From: Stenotrophomonas rhizophila
Lineage (GTDB): Bacteria; Pseudomonadota; Gammaproteobacteria; Xanthomonadales; Xanthomonadaceae
Length of the DNA: 64,000 bases
NCBI RefSeq assembly: GCF_007667275.1
Contig: NZ_VDQT01000001.1
Location: forward strand, 930,001-994,000
Direction of reading: 5' to 3'
The position numbers were made by a program, and so were the translations under genes. This document shows, one piece after another, positions 19,386-28,581 of this stretch. Position 1 is the first letter of the stretch, and every line of letters starts with the position of its first letter. The notes beneath the pieces were generated by a model. That model ran no database searches, was not told the DNA's origin, and saw only the letters and a list, made by a program, of their open reading frames with translations.

Positions 19386-21719
19386 ATGCGTCGTTGGCTG
19401 CTGCGGGTGCTGGTGCTGATCGTCGTTCTGGCGGTTGTCTTGATTGGCGTTGCATGGGCGTTGCTGCGTGGCAGCCTGCCCACGCTGGAGGGCAGCGAAA
19501 CCGTTACCGGGCTGCAGGCGCCGGTCACGGTCAGCCGCGATGCCTTGGGCGTGGTCAGCATCGACGCCGCCAACGAGGCCGACGCCATGCGTGCACTGGG
19601 CCTGGTCCACGCCCAGGAGCGCTATTTCGAAATGGACCTGATGCGTCGTGCCGCAGCCGGCGAGCTGGCCGAACTGTTCGGACCGGCGGCGGTGGAGGTC
19701 GACCAGCGCATGCGCGTGCACCGCCTGCGTGCCCGCACCGACGCGCACCTGGCCGAGGCCATGGGCGACCATGCCGACGTGCTGCAGGCCTACGTGGACG
19801 GCGTCAACCAGGGCGTCGGCGCGCTGCGGGTGCGGCCGTGGCCCTACCTGCTGCTGCGGCAGCAGCCCGCCGCCTGGTCGCGCACCGATTCGATCCTGAC
19901 CGGCCTGGCCATGTATGCCGACCTGCAGGATCCAGGCAACCAGAATGAACTGGCGATGCGCCGCATCCGCGATGCCGTGCCGCCGGCCCTTTACGCCCTG
20001 CTCAGCCATGACGGCAGCGAATGGGATGCGCCCCTGTTCGGTGCCGCGCGCGGCAATGCGGTGCTGCCTGGCCCGGATGCGCTGGACCTGCGCAGCGGCA
20101 AACCCGCGCAACCCGCCACGTCCCGGGCGGAGACCGAGGTGAAAGGCAGCAACAACTTCGCCGTGGCCGGCGCCCTCACTGCCGACGGCCGCGCCATCGT
20201 CGCCGACGACATGCACCTGGGACTGCGCGCGCCCAGCCTGTGGTTCCGGGTGCGGCTGCGCTATCCGGACCCGCAGGCCGCCGGTGGCAAGGTGGATGTC
20301 AGCGGCTTCTCGCTGCCCGGCCTGCCGGCGATCGTGGTGGGCAGCAACGGGCACGTGGCGTGGGGCTTCACCAACAGCTACATCGACACGGCCGACTTCC
20401 GGCCGGTCGCCGCCGGGGAAACCGGCGTGCGCGTCCATGAAGAACGCATCCGCGTCGCCCATGCCGCGGACATGCCCCTTCGCGTGCGCGAAACCGCGTG
20501 GGGACCGATCCTGCACGAGCGCCCCGACGGCAGCGGCGAAGCACTGCGCTGGACCGCGCAGCTGCCGGGCGCAGCGCGCCCAGACTTCGCCGACATGGCC
20601 CGCGCCGCCGACCTCGACGATGCACTGGAGATCGCCGACCGCGCCGGCATTCCGACCCAGAACCTGCTGCTGGCCGACGCCCACGGCCGCATTGCCTGGC
20701 GCCTGCTGGGCACGCGCCCGGACCGGGCCGCCGACTGCCCGCCGGCCGGCATTTCCAGCACCGCGCCGGCCACCTGCGCACCCTGGCCGATCCGCAGCGA
20801 TGGCGCACCGACACTCGTCGATCCTCCTTCGCACCGCCTGTGGACCGCCAACGGCCGGGTACTCGATGGCGCCGAGCTTGCCGTGGCCGGCAACGCCGGC
20901 TACGACCTGGGCGCGCGCGGCCGGCAGATCCGCGACGACCTGGATGCCAAGGCGCGCTTCACCGAAAAAGACCTGCTGGCGATCCAGCTGGACGACCGCG
21001 CGTTGTTCCTGGAACGCTGGTACACCCTGCTGCGCCAAGTGGTCACTCACAGCGACGATCCGGCGCTGCAGCGGCTGGAACGCGTGACCCGGCAGTGGGA
21101 GGGGCGCGCGTCCGCCGATTCGGTGAGTTACCGCATCACCCGTGGCTTCCGCGGCCGCGTGCTGGAAACGGTGTCGGACGGGCTGCTGGCGCCGGCGAGG
21201 ACCACGCTGGGCGATGACTACCTGGAGCCGCGCCTGGCGCAGCTGGAAGGCGTGCTGTGGCCGCTGGTAAGCGAACGCCCGGCCCACCTGCTGCCGCCGC
21301 CGCATGCAAGCTGGGACGCGCTGCTGGCCGACGCGGCAAGGGGACTGGAAGGCGAACTGGCCGAACTGGGTCCCGATCTGGCCAGGCGCAGCTGGGGCGA
21401 GCGCAACACGGCCGACATCTGCCATCCGATCAGCCGCGCCCTGCCCGCCTTCGCCCGCGCGTGGCTGTGCATGCCGGCCGACCCGCTGCCCGGCGACAGC
21501 AACCTGCCGCGCGTGCAGGGCCCAGGCTTCGGTGCCTCGCAGCGCATGGTGGTCTCGCCCGGGCACGAAGCCGACGGCATCATCCACATGCCCGGCGGCC
21601 AGAGCGGCCACCCGCTGTCGCCGTTCTGGGGCGCGGGCCACGACGATTGGGTGCACGGCAGGCCAACCCCGTTCCTGCCGGGCGCCACGCAGTACACGTT
21701 GCGGCTGGAGCCGCAATGA
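19386..21719 (+). CDS. Penicillin acylase family (Ntn-hydrolase) enzyme
   Basis: 777 residues from [10 protein letters not shown]. The N-terminal hydrophobic segment (about 5-28) is a signal or anchor, so the enzyme acts in the periplasm. The precursor has the alpha chain, a spacer, and the processing site KGSNNF, where Ser255 becomes the N-terminal nucleophile of the beta chain after self-cleavage following Gly254. Conserved beta-chain segments include [15 protein letters not shown] and [19 protein letters not shown]. Members cleave amides such as penicillins, acyl-homoserine lactones or lipopeptides; the substrate cannot be assigned here. No clear operon partner. Confidence 0.9.
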   Translation: MRRWLLRVLVLIVVLAVVLIGVAWALLRGSLPTLEGSETVTGLQAPVTVSRDALGVVSIDAANEADAMRALGLVHAQERYFEMDLMRRAAAGELAELFGPAAVEVDQRMRVHRLRARTDAHLAEAMGDHADVLQAYVDGVNQGVGALRVRPWPYLLLRQQPAAWSRTDSILTGLAMYADLQDPGNQNELAMRRIRDAVPPALYALLSHDGSEWDAPLFGAARGNAVLPGPDALDLRSGKPAQPATSRAETEVKGSNNFAVAGALTADGRAIVADDMHLGLRAPSLWFRVRLRYPDPQAAGGKVDVSGFSLPGLPAIVVGSNGHVAWGFTNSYIDTADFRPVAAGETGVRVHEERIRVAHAADMPLRVRETAWGPILHERPDGSGEALRWTAQLPGAARPDFADMARAADLDDALEIADRAGIPTQNLLLADAHGRIAWRLLGTRPDRAADCPPAGISSTAPATCAPWPIRSDGAPTLVDPPSHRLWTANGRVLDGAELAVAGNAGYDLGARGRQIRDDLDAKARFTEKDLLAIQLDDRALFLERWYTLLRQVVTHSDDPALQRLERVTRQWEGRASADSVSYRITRGFRGRVLETVSDGLLAPARTTLGDDYLEPRLAQLEGVLWPLVSERPAHLLPPPHASWDALLADAARGLEGELAELGPDLARRSWGERNTADICHPISRALPAFARAWLCMPADPLPGDSNLPRVQGPGFGASQRMVVSPGHEADGIIHMPGGQSGHPLSPFWGAGHDDWVHGRPTPFLPGATQYTLRLEPQ

Positions 21720-21768
21720 ACGGGAAAAACGGCGCCGGACATCGCGCCGCGACCCCACGGCCCGTTGG

Positions 21769-23157
21769 TCAGCGGCGCGCGTTCCGCCTTTCCATCAGTG
21801 TCAGCAGCGGACCGGTCATGGCGGTGGTCACCAGCGCCATGATCACCAGCACCGCGAACAGGCGGTCGCCGAGGAAGCCCAGTTCATAGCCCAGGTTGAG
21901 CACGATCAGCTCCATCAGGCCACGGGTATTCATCAGCGCGCCCAGCCGCCAGGCTTCCTGGTTTTCCATGCCGGCGCTGCGCGCCGCGCTCCAGGTGCCG
22001 AACAGCTTGCCCATCGTGGCCACCGCGATCACCACCGCGCACAGCAGCAGGTCGCTGCCCTGCAGCGCATCGGCGCGCATGCGCAGGCCGGTCATGGCGA
22101 AGAACAGCGGCAGCAGCAAGGTCACTGCGAACGGCTCGACCTTGGCGACCAGCAGCGCACGCAGCTGCGCGTTGGACGACACCGCCACGCCGGCCGCGAA
22201 CGCGCCGAACAGCGCGTGGATGCCCAGTACCTCGGTCACCAGCGCACTGCCCAGCGACAGCAGCAGCATGCCCAGCAGCCAGCGGCTTTCGCTGCCGGGG
22301 CGGATCACCTGGCGCGCGAACCACGGCTTGACCACGCCCAGCATCAGCGCGATGAACCCCACCACGCACAGCAGGCTGATGCTGGCCGGCACCCAGCCGG
22401 TAGCCTGCGCCGCCGCCACGATCAGCGCCAGCAGGCACCACGCGGTGGCATCGCCCAGCGCCGCGCAGGCGATGGCGGTCTGCCCCAGCGGGGTGTGCGT
22501 GATGCCGCGGTCGGCCAGGATCCGCAGCAGCACCGGGAACGCGGTGATGCTCAGCGAAATGCCGACGAACAGCGCGAAGGCGGTGAAGCCCACGCCCTGC
22601 GGGCCGTGTTCGGGGTAGAGCCAGATCGCCAGCAGCACGCCCAGCACGAACGGCACGGCGATGCCGGCGTGGCTGACGGTGAACGCGAAACGACGGCGGC
22701 CACGCAGGCCGCCGAGATCGAGCTCGGCACCGGCCACCAGCAGGAACATCAACACGCCCAGCTGGCTGAGCATGCCCAACGGACCCAGCGAACTGGCCGG
22801 GAACAAGGCGCCGTGCAGGCCCGGCAGCAGGCTGCCGAGCACCAGCGGGCCCATCATCAGGCCGGCGGCCATTTCACCGATCACGGCCGGCTGGCCGAGC
22901 CGCTTCAACAGCGCGCCCGCGCCCTTGGCCACCACCAGCAGCACCAGCAGCTGCAGCAGGAACAGGCCCAGCGGCGAGGCCAGGTGGTGGGCCCAGTCGC
23001 TGCCCACCACCGGTTCGGCTTTCGCCGCTACGGCGGGCAGGTCCGGCCCGGCATAGCGCGCCAGCGCCAGGCCGATCACCAGCGGAATCCCGGCCCAGGC
23101 CAGGTAATGCCAACCCCATTTCATCCGCGGCACGTCGCCTCCGGTCTGTACGTCCAT
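21769..23157 (-). CDS. Cation:proton antiporter (CPA2 / Kef-type membrane domain)
   Basis: 462 residues from MDVQTGGDV, with GGGGA-like pairing sequence 7 bp upstream; an ATG six codons earlier (23175) is the alternative start. About twelve to thirteen membrane helices are predicted. The family segments GQPAVIGEMAAGLMMGP, GISLSITAFPVLLRIL, the core CAALGDATAW and HALFGAFAAGVAV are clear. It exchanges Na+ or K+ for protons across the inner membrane. It lacks the C-terminal RCK/TrkA-N domain found in KefB/KefC, so it is probably not glutathione-gated. It is convergent with the acylase gene. Confidence 0.88.
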   Translation of the reverse strand: MDVQTGGDVPRMKWGWHYLAWAGIPLVIGLALARYAGPDLPAVAAKAEPVVGSDWAHHLASPLGLFLLQLLVLLVVAKGAGALLKRLGQPAVIGEMAAGLMMGPLVLGSLLPGLHGALFPASSLGPLGMLSQLGVLMFLLVAGAELDLGGLRGRRRFAFTVSHAGIAVPFVLGVLLAIWLYPEHGPQGVGFTAFALFVGISLSITAFPVLLRILADRGITHTPLGQTAIACAALGDATAWCLLALIVAAAQATGWVPASISLLCVVGFIALMLGVVKPWFARQVIRPGSESRWLLGMLLLSLGSALVTEVLGIHALFGAFAAGVAVSSNAQLRALLVAKVEPFAVTLLLPLFFAMTGLRMRADALQGSDLLLCAVVIAVATMGKLFGTWSAARSAGMENQEAWRLGALMNTRGLMELIVLNLGYELGFLGDRLFAVLVIMALVTTAMTGPLLTLMERRNARR

Positions 23158-23194
23158 GAACATTCCCCAATGCATGAAAGGGGAATGTTACCCG

Positions 23195-23266
23195 GTAGCG
23201 CCGGCCGTTGGCCGGCCCGCATGAACGCTGCGACCGTTGCCAGGGCCGGCCAACGGCCGGCGCTAC
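23195..23266. repeat. Inverted pair of GTAG-headed REP elements overlapping the asnB stop
   Basis: GTAGCGCCGGCCGTTGGCCGG at 23195 is mirrored at about 23244-23266. It closely matches the pair at 5276-5348. The TAG stop of asnB (23265-23263) is formed by the GTAG head of the second unit. Confidence 0.85.
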
Positions 23267-24957
23267 CCGGCCAAGGCTTGCTCGTGCACGCCGGCGACGG
23301 CGCGGCCGGAGGGGTCGGCCATGCTGGCGAAACTGGCGTCCCAGGCGATCGCGGCCGGCGAGGAACAGGCGATCGACTTGCCGCCCGGGACGGTTTCCGC
23401 CGCCGCCTGGGTCGGGAAGTACTGCTCGAACACGTGGCGGTAGTAATAGGCTTCCTTGGTCTGCGGCGGGTTGTGCACGAAGCGCTTGTCGGCCGCGGCC
23501 ATCACCCGGTCGCTGATCTGCGCCTCGGCATGCGCCTTGAGGCCGTCGATCCAGCCGTAGCCGACGCCGTCGCTGAACTGCTCTTTCTGACGCCACAGGA
23601 TCGAATCGGGCAGGTAGCCTTCGAACGCTTCGCGCAGCACCGCCTTCTCGATCCGGCGCGTACCGTCGGCGCCCTGCCCGACCATCTTGTGGCGCGCGTC
23701 GATGCGCATGGCCACGTCCAGGAACTCGCGGTCCAGGAACGGCACGCGCGGCTCCACGCCCCACGCCATCATCGACTTGTTGGCGCGCAGGCAGTCGTAG
23801 TTGTTGAGCGCGTCGAGCTTGCGCACCAGCTCTTCATGGAACTCGCGCGCGTTGGGCGCCTTGTGGAAATACAGGTAGCCGCCAAAGATCTCGTCGCTGC
23901 CCTCGCCCGACAGCACCATCTTCACCCCCATCGCCTTGATCCGGCGGGCCAGCAGGAACATCGGGGTGGAGGCGCGGATGGTGGTGACGTCGTAGGTCTC
24001 CACGTGCCGGATCACGTCAGGCAGCGCGTCCAGGCCTTCTTCGAAGGTGTATTCGAAGCCGTGGTGCACCGTGCCCAGCGCTTCGGCGGCAATCGCGGCG
24101 GCGGCCAGGTCGGGCGACCCCTTCAGGCCGATGGCGAACGAGTGCAGGCGCGGCCACCAGGCTTCGCTCTGGTCGCCGTCTTCGATGCGATGGCGGGCAT
24201 AGCGTGCGGCCACGGCGGCGACCAGCGACGAATCCAGGCCACCGGAAAGCAGCACCCCGTACGGCACGTCGGTCATCAACTGGCGGTGTACGGCGCGCTC
24301 GAAGGCGTCACGCAACGCCGCGCGGTCCGCCTCGACCCCTTCCACGGCGGCATAGTCGCGCCACGGGCGCTCGTAGTAGCGGGTCAGCGTGTCGGTGGCG
24401 CTGTCGTACCAATGCCCCGGCGGGAACTGGGCGGCGTCCGCACAGGTGTCCACCAGCGACTTCAGCTCAGAGGCCACCATCAGGCGCCCGTCCTTGTCAT
24501 GCCCCCAGTACAGCGGCACCACACCGATCGGATCACGCGCGATCAACACGCGCTGGCCTGCCCGGTCCCACAGCGCGAACGCGAAGATGCCGTTGAGGCG
24601 GTTGAGGAACGAGGCAGGGGTGTCCTGCTGGTACAGCGCGTTGATCACCTCGCAGTCCGAGCCGGTCTGGAATGCATACGGCTGCGCCAGTTCGGCCTTG
24701 AGTTCGCGGTGGTTGTAGATCTCGCCGTTGACCGCCAGTGCCAGGCTGCCGTCCTCGGACAGCAGCGGCTGCGAGCCGCCGGCCGGGTCGACGATGGCGA
24801 GCCGCTCATGGACCAGGATGGCGCCGCCGTCGACGTACACCCCGCTCCAGTCCGGGCCACGATGGCGCTGGCGTTGCGACAGGTCCAGCGCGTGGCGGCG
24901 CAGGGCGGTAAGGTCATCGCCGGCCTGCAGGCCGAACATTCCAAAAATCGAACACAT
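23263..24957 (-). CDS. asnB: Asparagine synthetase B (glutamine-hydrolysing)
   Basis: 564 residues from MCSIFGMFG, which puts the catalytic Cys at position 2 after methionine removal; longer starts would bury it. The N-terminal class II glutaminase domain includes RHRGPDWSG, AIVDPAGGSQPL and NGEIYNH. The C-terminal synthetase domain has the PP-loop VLLSGGLDSS and SGEGSDEIFGGY. It makes Asn from Asp, ATP and glutamine. On the upstream side lies a leader frame rich in Asn codons and a terminator, annotated separately, suggesting attenuation by Asn-tRNA supply. The tail (MADPSGRAVAGVHEQALAG) runs into a REP element, whose head supplies the stop codon. Confidence 0.96.
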   Translation of the reverse strand: MCSIFGMFGLQAGDDLTALRRHALDLSQRQRHRGPDWSGVYVDGGAILVHERLAIVDPAGGSQPLLSEDGSLALAVNGEIYNHRELKAELAQPYAFQTGSDCEVINALYQQDTPASFLNRLNGIFAFALWDRAGQRVLIARDPIGVVPLYWGHDKDGRLMVASELKSLVDTCADAAQFPPGHWYDSATDTLTRYYERPWRDYAAVEGVEADRAALRDAFERAVHRQLMTDVPYGVLLSGGLDSSLVAAVAARYARHRIEDGDQSEAWWPRLHSFAIGLKGSPDLAAAAIAAEALGTVHHGFEYTFEEGLDALPDVIRHVETYDVTTIRASTPMFLLARRIKAMGVKMVLSGEGSDEIFGGYLYFHKAPNAREFHEELVRKLDALNNYDCLRANKSMMAWGVEPRVPFLDREFLDVAMRIDARHKMVGQGADGTRRIEKAVLREAFEGYLPDSILWRQKEQFSDGVGYGWIDGLKAHAEAQISDRVMAAADKRFVHNPPQTKEAYYYRHVFEQYFPTQAAAETVPGGKSIACSSPAAIAWDASFASMADPSGRAVAGVHEQALAG

Positions 24958-25044
24958 GGGAACAGCTCCTGATGATGGGGGAATACACGTAGCGCCTGCA
25001 TTCGACCGGCCACCCATCCCGGGCCTGTGCTGCACCCGGAAAAC

Positions 25045-25074
25045 AAAAAACCCGCATCGGCCGATGCGGGTTTT
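25045..25074 (-). terminator. Attenuator terminator between the Asn leader and asnB
   Basis: On the minus strand CCCGCATCGG/CCGATGCGGG is a perfect 10-bp stem, preceded by AAAA and followed by six T residues, G and four more T. It ends 28 bp after the leader stop and about 88 bp before the asnB start, so it would block asnB unless an alternative fold forms. Confidence 0.9.
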
Positions 25075-25131
25075 CTGGGGTCCGGGCGTTTGTTGCTTGT
25101 TCTAGCCCTGGTCGCAGTCCCGCATTGGCCG
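25058..25131 (-). promoter_or_regulatory. Predicted antiterminator of the asnB leader
   Basis: Minus-strand positions 25131-25119, inside leader codons 24-28, read CGGCCAATGCGGG. This differs by one base from the CGGCCGATGCGGG of the terminator's 3' arm. It can therefore pair with the terminator's 5' arm (25070-25058) at 12 of 13 positions. A ribosome stalled on the Asn codons upstream would leave it free; one that reaches the stop codon would cover it. The pairing is seen; the switch is inferred from classical amino-acid attenuators. Confidence 0.75.
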
Positions 25132-25200
25132 CGCACGATTATTCGCGCGCAGATTATTGCGGTTGTTGTTGTTGACGGCGGTGGCCAGGAGCGTGGACAT
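25102..25200 (-). CDS. Asparagine-rich leader peptide of asnB
   Basis: 32 codons. Residues 10-21 read NNNNRNNLRANN, so eight of twelve codons are Asn (four AAC, four AAU); the rest of the frame is ordinary. It ends at TAG 28 bp before an intrinsic terminator that precedes asnB. Leader peptides enriched in the amino acid made by the downstream operon are the sensor in his, leu, ilv, thr and phe attenuators. Here the amino acid matches the product of AsnB. The peptide itself probably has no other role. No ribosome site is visible upstream, and a candidate -10 box lies 6 bp before the ATG, so translation may be leaderless. Confidence 0.85.
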   Translation of the reverse strand: MSTLLATAVNNNNRNNLRANNRARPMRDCDQG

Positions 25201-25206
25201 GGACCG

Positions 25207-25235
25207 ACCGTACCGCTGTTTCCGGCGCGGCGCAA
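25207..25235 (-). promoter_or_regulatory. Candidate promoter of the asnB leader
   Basis: On the minus strand TTGCGC (25235-25230), a 17-bp spacer and TACGGT (25212-25207) lie just upstream of the leader ATG at 25200. The boxes match the consensus only moderately. Confidence 0.4.
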
Positions 25236-25312
25236 CTGTTGCGGGCGCAACCGATTCAGCCCCTGACGTGCCCCGTCCCCGATAATCCACGCCTGCCTCC
25301 TGGAACTCACGG

Positions 25313-26185
25313 ATGAATCCCCTTCGTTTCCGCCTGTCGCTTTCCGCGCTGGCGCTGCTGGCCCTGGCCGCCTGCACCACCGCCCCCAACCGCCCGACCA
25401 GCGATACCGAAGTGAAGTGGCTCACTGCCGCAGAGCGCGGCGACATCGAGGGCATGCTGGAGGTGGCCGAACTTTACGAACGCTGGAACGACCGCCGGGC
25501 GCTGGACTGGTATGAGCGCGCTGCGGCCGCCACGCCTTGGAGTTTCCGCAATACCATTGCGGAAGAAGCGCTGGGGCGGATCTGGGCCAGCGGTGCGATG
25601 TACACCGGCCGCCGCCCTGAAGACACGCCGCCCCCGGTGCTGCGCGCGTCGCCGCGCAAGGCCGGGCGCTGGTACCTCGCCGCGGCCAACCACGGCAGTC
25701 CGGGCGCGATGCTGTCGCTTGCAAAATTCGAACGCGAACGTGGCCACGCGGCCGCAGCACTGCGCTGGGACCTGCGCGCCACGGTTTACCAGCGCTATTC
25801 GAGCAGCAGTTCGGGTCTGCCCGCCGCGATTGCCCCGCAAGCCGGTGCACTGCACCCGCTGGTGGTCGACATCCAGCGGCGTGCTGCGCGTGGCGATGCC
25901 CAGGCCCAGGTGGACCTGGGCGCGCTTTACGAAAGAGGCATGGGCCTGGGCATCGAACGCGACCCGGCGATGGCGCTGGAGTGGTACCGCAAGGCCGCCC
26001 TGCAGGGCAATGTGTTCGGCCAGTACTTCACGGGCCTGATCCTGGGACGTGCGCCGCCGGGGGTGCCGCGCGATGAGGCGGCGGCCGCCGGATGGTTTGC
26101 CAAGGCCGAGGCACAGAAGTTCTTCCTTGCCGGTGAATCGTATTGGCGCAAGGGCATCCAACCGGCGTTCTGGACGTTTGATTGA
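25313..26185 (+). CDS. Sel1-repeat lipoprotein
   Basis: 290 residues. The signal peptide ends in LAAC with Cys21, a predicted lipoprotein. The mature part has helical Sel1-like (TPR-related) repeats, clearest in AAERGDIEGMLEVAELYERWNDRRALDWYERAAA and AARGDAQAQVDLGALYERGMGLGIERDPAMALEWYRKAALQGN. These repeats usually mediate protein binding. No enzyme motif is seen, so the function is unknown. It is divergent from the asnB leader and shares that short promoter region. A Ser-rich stretch (YSSSSSG) lies in the middle. Confidence 0.8.
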   Translation: MNPLRFRLSLSALALLALAACTTAPNRPTSDTEVKWLTAAERGDIEGMLEVAELYERWNDRRALDWYERAAAATPWSFRNTIAEEALGRIWASGAMYTGRRPEDTPPPVLRASPRKAGRWYLAAANHGSPGAMLSLAKFERERGHAAAALRWDLRATVYQRYSSSSSGLPAAIAPQAGALHPLVVDIQRRAARGDAQAQVDLGALYERGMGLGIERDPAMALEWYRKAALQGNVFGQYFTGLILGRAPPGVPRDEAAAAGWFAKAEAQKFFLAGESYWRKGIQPAFWTFD

Positions 26186-26257
26186 ACCGGGCTGTACACA
26201 CTCGCCGGCGACCTTCAAGTCTGCCGGCGGGCGCGCGCTTCGCCCAGAATGGGCGGC

Positions 26258-26941
26258 ATGAGTACCGCCACGTTCCGTGATGAAACCCTCTCCCGCGCCC
26301 GCATGCAGGCCATCGTCGCCGCGCATCCGCGCGCGGCCGTGTTCGAGGACTGCAGCTTCGACAATGCCGACTTCTCGCGGCTGGACATGGAGGGTTTCCA
26401 GTTCACCCGCTGCTCGGTAGCGGGCACGTCCTGGCTGGCCGCCTCGCTGGAGGAAAGCCGCTGGGAAAAATGCCGGGGCGGCCAGTGCGATTTCAGCTCG
26501 GCGCTGCTCGGCGATGCGGTGTTTTCGCACTGCGATCTGAACAACAGCCACTGGCGCCGCGCCACGCTGTCATCGGTCCGGTTCGAGGATTGCAAGCTGA
26601 CCGGCGCGCACCTGCAGGAAGTGACCGGCTGGGCGTTGGAGTTCCGCGACTGCCTGCTGGTCAGTGCGGACCTGCGTGGGCTGTCGTTCCGCAAGGCCAC
26701 GCTGCAGGGAATGGATTTTTCCGATGCGGAGCTGTCCGGCTGCGATTTCCGCGATGCCGTGTTCGAGGGCGGCAGCCTGCGCAACGCGCAGACCCGCTTG
26801 ACCCGCTTCGAAGGCGCCGACCTGCGCGGTGCTGACATCACAGGGCTCAACGTGATGGACAGCAGACACTTCAAGAAGGCGGTGATTTCACAGCGCCAGG
26901 CAGCAGCGGCGCTGGCCGCATTCGGGTTGATCGTGGCGTGA
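26258..26941 (+). CDS. Qnr-like pentapeptide repeat protein
   Basis: 227 residues from MSTATFRDET; an in-frame ATG nine bases earlier (26249) is the alternative. From residue 28 on, nearly every fifth residue is Phe/Leu at the central position (CSFDN, ADFSR, CDFSS, ADLRG, CDFRD, ADITG), giving a right-handed quadrilateral beta-helix. A short helical end (RQAAAALAAFGLIVA) resembles the dimerising C-terminus of Qnr proteins, which mimic DNA and shield gyrase and topoisomerase IV from quinolones. Chromosomal qnr genes are known in Stenotrophomonas (Smqnr). I cannot confirm orthology from memory, so no symbol is given. Confidence 0.75.
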   Translation: MSTATFRDETLSRARMQAIVAAHPRAAVFEDCSFDNADFSRLDMEGFQFTRCSVAGTSWLAASLEESRWEKCRGGQCDFSSALLGDAVFSHCDLNNSHWRRATLSSVRFEDCKLTGAHLQEVTGWALEFRDCLLVSADLRGLSFRKATLQGMDFSDAELSGCDFRDAVFEGGSLRNAQTRLTRFEGADLRGADITGLNVMDSRHFKKAVISQRQAAAALAAFGLIVA

Positions 26942-26949
26942 AGCAAAGG

Positions 26950-27018
26950 ACCGACCAACGGTCGGCCGCTACCGTGGGCAAACCCGAAACGCGGTAGGAA
27001 CCGACCGTTGGTCGGTTC
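26950..27018. repeat. Inverted pair of REP elements
   Basis: A unit ending in CTAC at 26950-26972 and a GTAG-headed unit at 26994-27018, both with ACCGACC...GGTCGG cores. They lie between the convergent Qnr-like gene and dapE. Confidence 0.8.
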
Positions 27019-27028
27019 TCGCGGTGCG

Positions 27029-28156
27029 TCAGGCCAACAACCGCTCGATCAGGCGCCGGTATAGTTCCGGCAGCTTCTGCAGGTCGGCTACCGACACGTT
27101 TTCGTCCACCTGGTGGATGCTGGCGTTGACCGGCCCCACTTCGATGCACTGGGCACCCAGCGGTGCGATGAAGCGCGCATCCGAGGTGCCGCCGCCGGTG
27201 CTTTCTTCGGGCGCGGTGCCGCCGAATTCGCCCAGCACCTCGCGCGCCACGCGCCGCAGCGTGCCTTCCGGGGTATAGAACGGCTCGCCGCTGCGATGCC
27301 ACTTCAGCCGGTATTCCAGCCCATGGCGGTCCAGCAGCGCGGCGATCTCCTGCTCCAGCGCCGGCGCGTTCCAGTGCGGGTTGTAGCGCAGGTTGAACAG
27401 CACCTGCAGTTCGCCCGGAATCACGTTGTTGGCGCCGGTACCGGCGTGGATGTTGGACACCTGCAGGCTGGTCGGCGGGAAGCTCTCGTAGCCGTCGTCC
27501 CACTCGCGCGCGGTCAGCTCGGCGAGCGCGCCGGCCGCGAGATGGATCGGGTTGCGCGCCTTGTGCGGATACGCCACGTGCCCCTGCACGCCCTGCACGG
27601 TGAGCGTGGCCGACAGGCTGCCGCGCCGGCCCACGCGCAACAGGTCGCCCAGCACTGCCGTGGACGACGGCTCACCGGTGATGCACCAGTCGATCGCCTG
27701 GCCACGTTCGCGGAACAGGTCTGCGACGCGGCGCACGCCGTCGATCGCGTCGCCCTCTTCGTCGCTGGTCAGCAGCACCGCCAGCGTGCCCGGGTGGTCG
27801 GGATGCGCGGCCACGAACTGCTCGGCGGCCACCACGAACGCGGCCACACTGCCTTTCATGTCGGCCGCGCCGCGCCCGTACAGCACGCCGTCCCGGATCT
27901 GCGGGTCGAACGGTGCACTGGTCCAGGCCTCGACCGGGCCACTGGGGACCACGTCGGTGTGGCCCAGCAGCACCAGCACCGGCGCACCCTGCCCGTGCGT
28001 GGCCCACAGGTTGTCGACCTCGCCCAGGCGCAGGTGCTCGCAGCTGAAACCCGCCTGCTGCAGCCGCGTGGCCAGCAGCGCCTGGCAGCCGGCATCCTCC
28101 GGCGTCACCGACGGCCGGACGATCAGGTCGCAGGTCAGGGCAACGACGTCGTTCAC
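27029..28156 (-). CDS. dapE: Succinyl-diaminopimelate desuccinylase
   Basis: 375 residues from a GTG start that overlaps the upstream stop codon (GTGA, 28156-28153). M20 peptidase fold with the metal-site motifs [28 protein letters not shown] and [12 protein letters not shown], and the C-terminal [11 protein letters not shown] segment typical of DapE. It removes succinate from N-succinyl-LL-diaminopimelate in lysine and cell-wall precursor synthesis. It is translationally coupled to an ArsC-like gene, the pairing also seen in E. coli (yffB-dapE). dapD, an earlier step of the same branch, lies 2.2 kb upstream on the same strand. Confidence 0.96.
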   Translation of the reverse strand: MNDVVALTCDLIVRPSVTPEDAGCQALLATRLQQAGFSCEHLRLGEVDNLWATHGQGAPVLVLLGHTDVVPSGPVEAWTSAPFDPQIRDGVLYGRGAADMKGSVAAFVVAAEQFVAAHPDHPGTLAVLLTSDEEGDAIDGVRRVADLFRERGQAIDWCITGEPSSTAVLGDLLRVGRRGSLSATLTVQGVQGHVAYPHKARNPIHLAAGALAELTAREWDDGYESFPPTSLQVSNIHAGTGANNVIPGELQVLFNLRYNPHWNAPALEQEIAALLDRHGLEYRLKWHRSGEPFYTPEGTLRRVAREVLGEFGGTAPEESTGGGTSDARFIAPLGAQCIEVGPVNASIHQVDENVSVADLQKLPELYRRLIERLLA

Positions 28157-28515
28157 GCGCCTACTCCGAACCGCTGCTTGAATCCGTTGTCGGAAAAGCC
28201 CTGGCTCATCGTCCCGTCCGCCGTTACCACCACCGGCCGCTTGATCAGCTGCGGGTACTCGCGCAGCAGCAGCTTCCACTCCGCATCGGAAGCCGCCGCC
28301 TTGCGGTTCTCGGGCAGCTGCCGCCAGGTGGTGGAGGATCGGTTGACCAGCGCCGGGAAACCCCCGGCCTGCGCGGCCCAGTCCAACAGGGTTTCCGGGC
28401 TGGGTTTGGCGTCGCGGTAGTCGACGAAGGTGTACGGCACCTGGAAGCGGTCCAGCCACTTGCTGGCCTTTTTGCAGGTATCGCAGTTCTTCAATCCGTA
28501 AACGGTGGTGGTCAT
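28153..28515 (-). CDS. ArsC/Spx-family protein (YffB-like)
   Basis: 120 residues from [10 protein letters not shown]. The thioredoxin-like ArsC fold starts with [16 protein letters not shown] (a CXXC in place of the single ArsC Cys) and contains [11 protein letters not shown] and LIKRPVVV, the arginine-bearing segment of the family. It is co-translated with dapE, as E. coli yffB is. Family members near dapE are thought to be thiol reductases rather than arsenate reductases, but the activity here is unproven. Confidence 0.85.
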   Translation of the reverse strand: MTTTVYGLKNCDTCKKASKWLDRFQVPYTFVDYRDAKPSPETLLDWAAQAGGFPALVNRSSTTWRQLPENRKAAASDAEWKLLLREYPQLIKRPVVVTADGTMSQGFSDNGFKQRFGVGA

Positions 28516-28581
28516 TGCCGACGGGTACTCTGGCTTGGATTCAACGGACAGGCAGCACGCGCCAGTATAGTGCCGCACCGA

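Noticed and set aside
21769..23157. Glutathione-gated KefB/KefC potassium channel
   Set aside because: The C-terminal nucleotide-binding (RCK) domain is absent, so only the antiporter membrane domain can be supported.
21304..24972. 1222-codon open frame on the plus strand opposite the antiporter and asnB
   Set aside because: His/Gln/Arg-rich shadow frame; both genes on the minus strand are clearly real.
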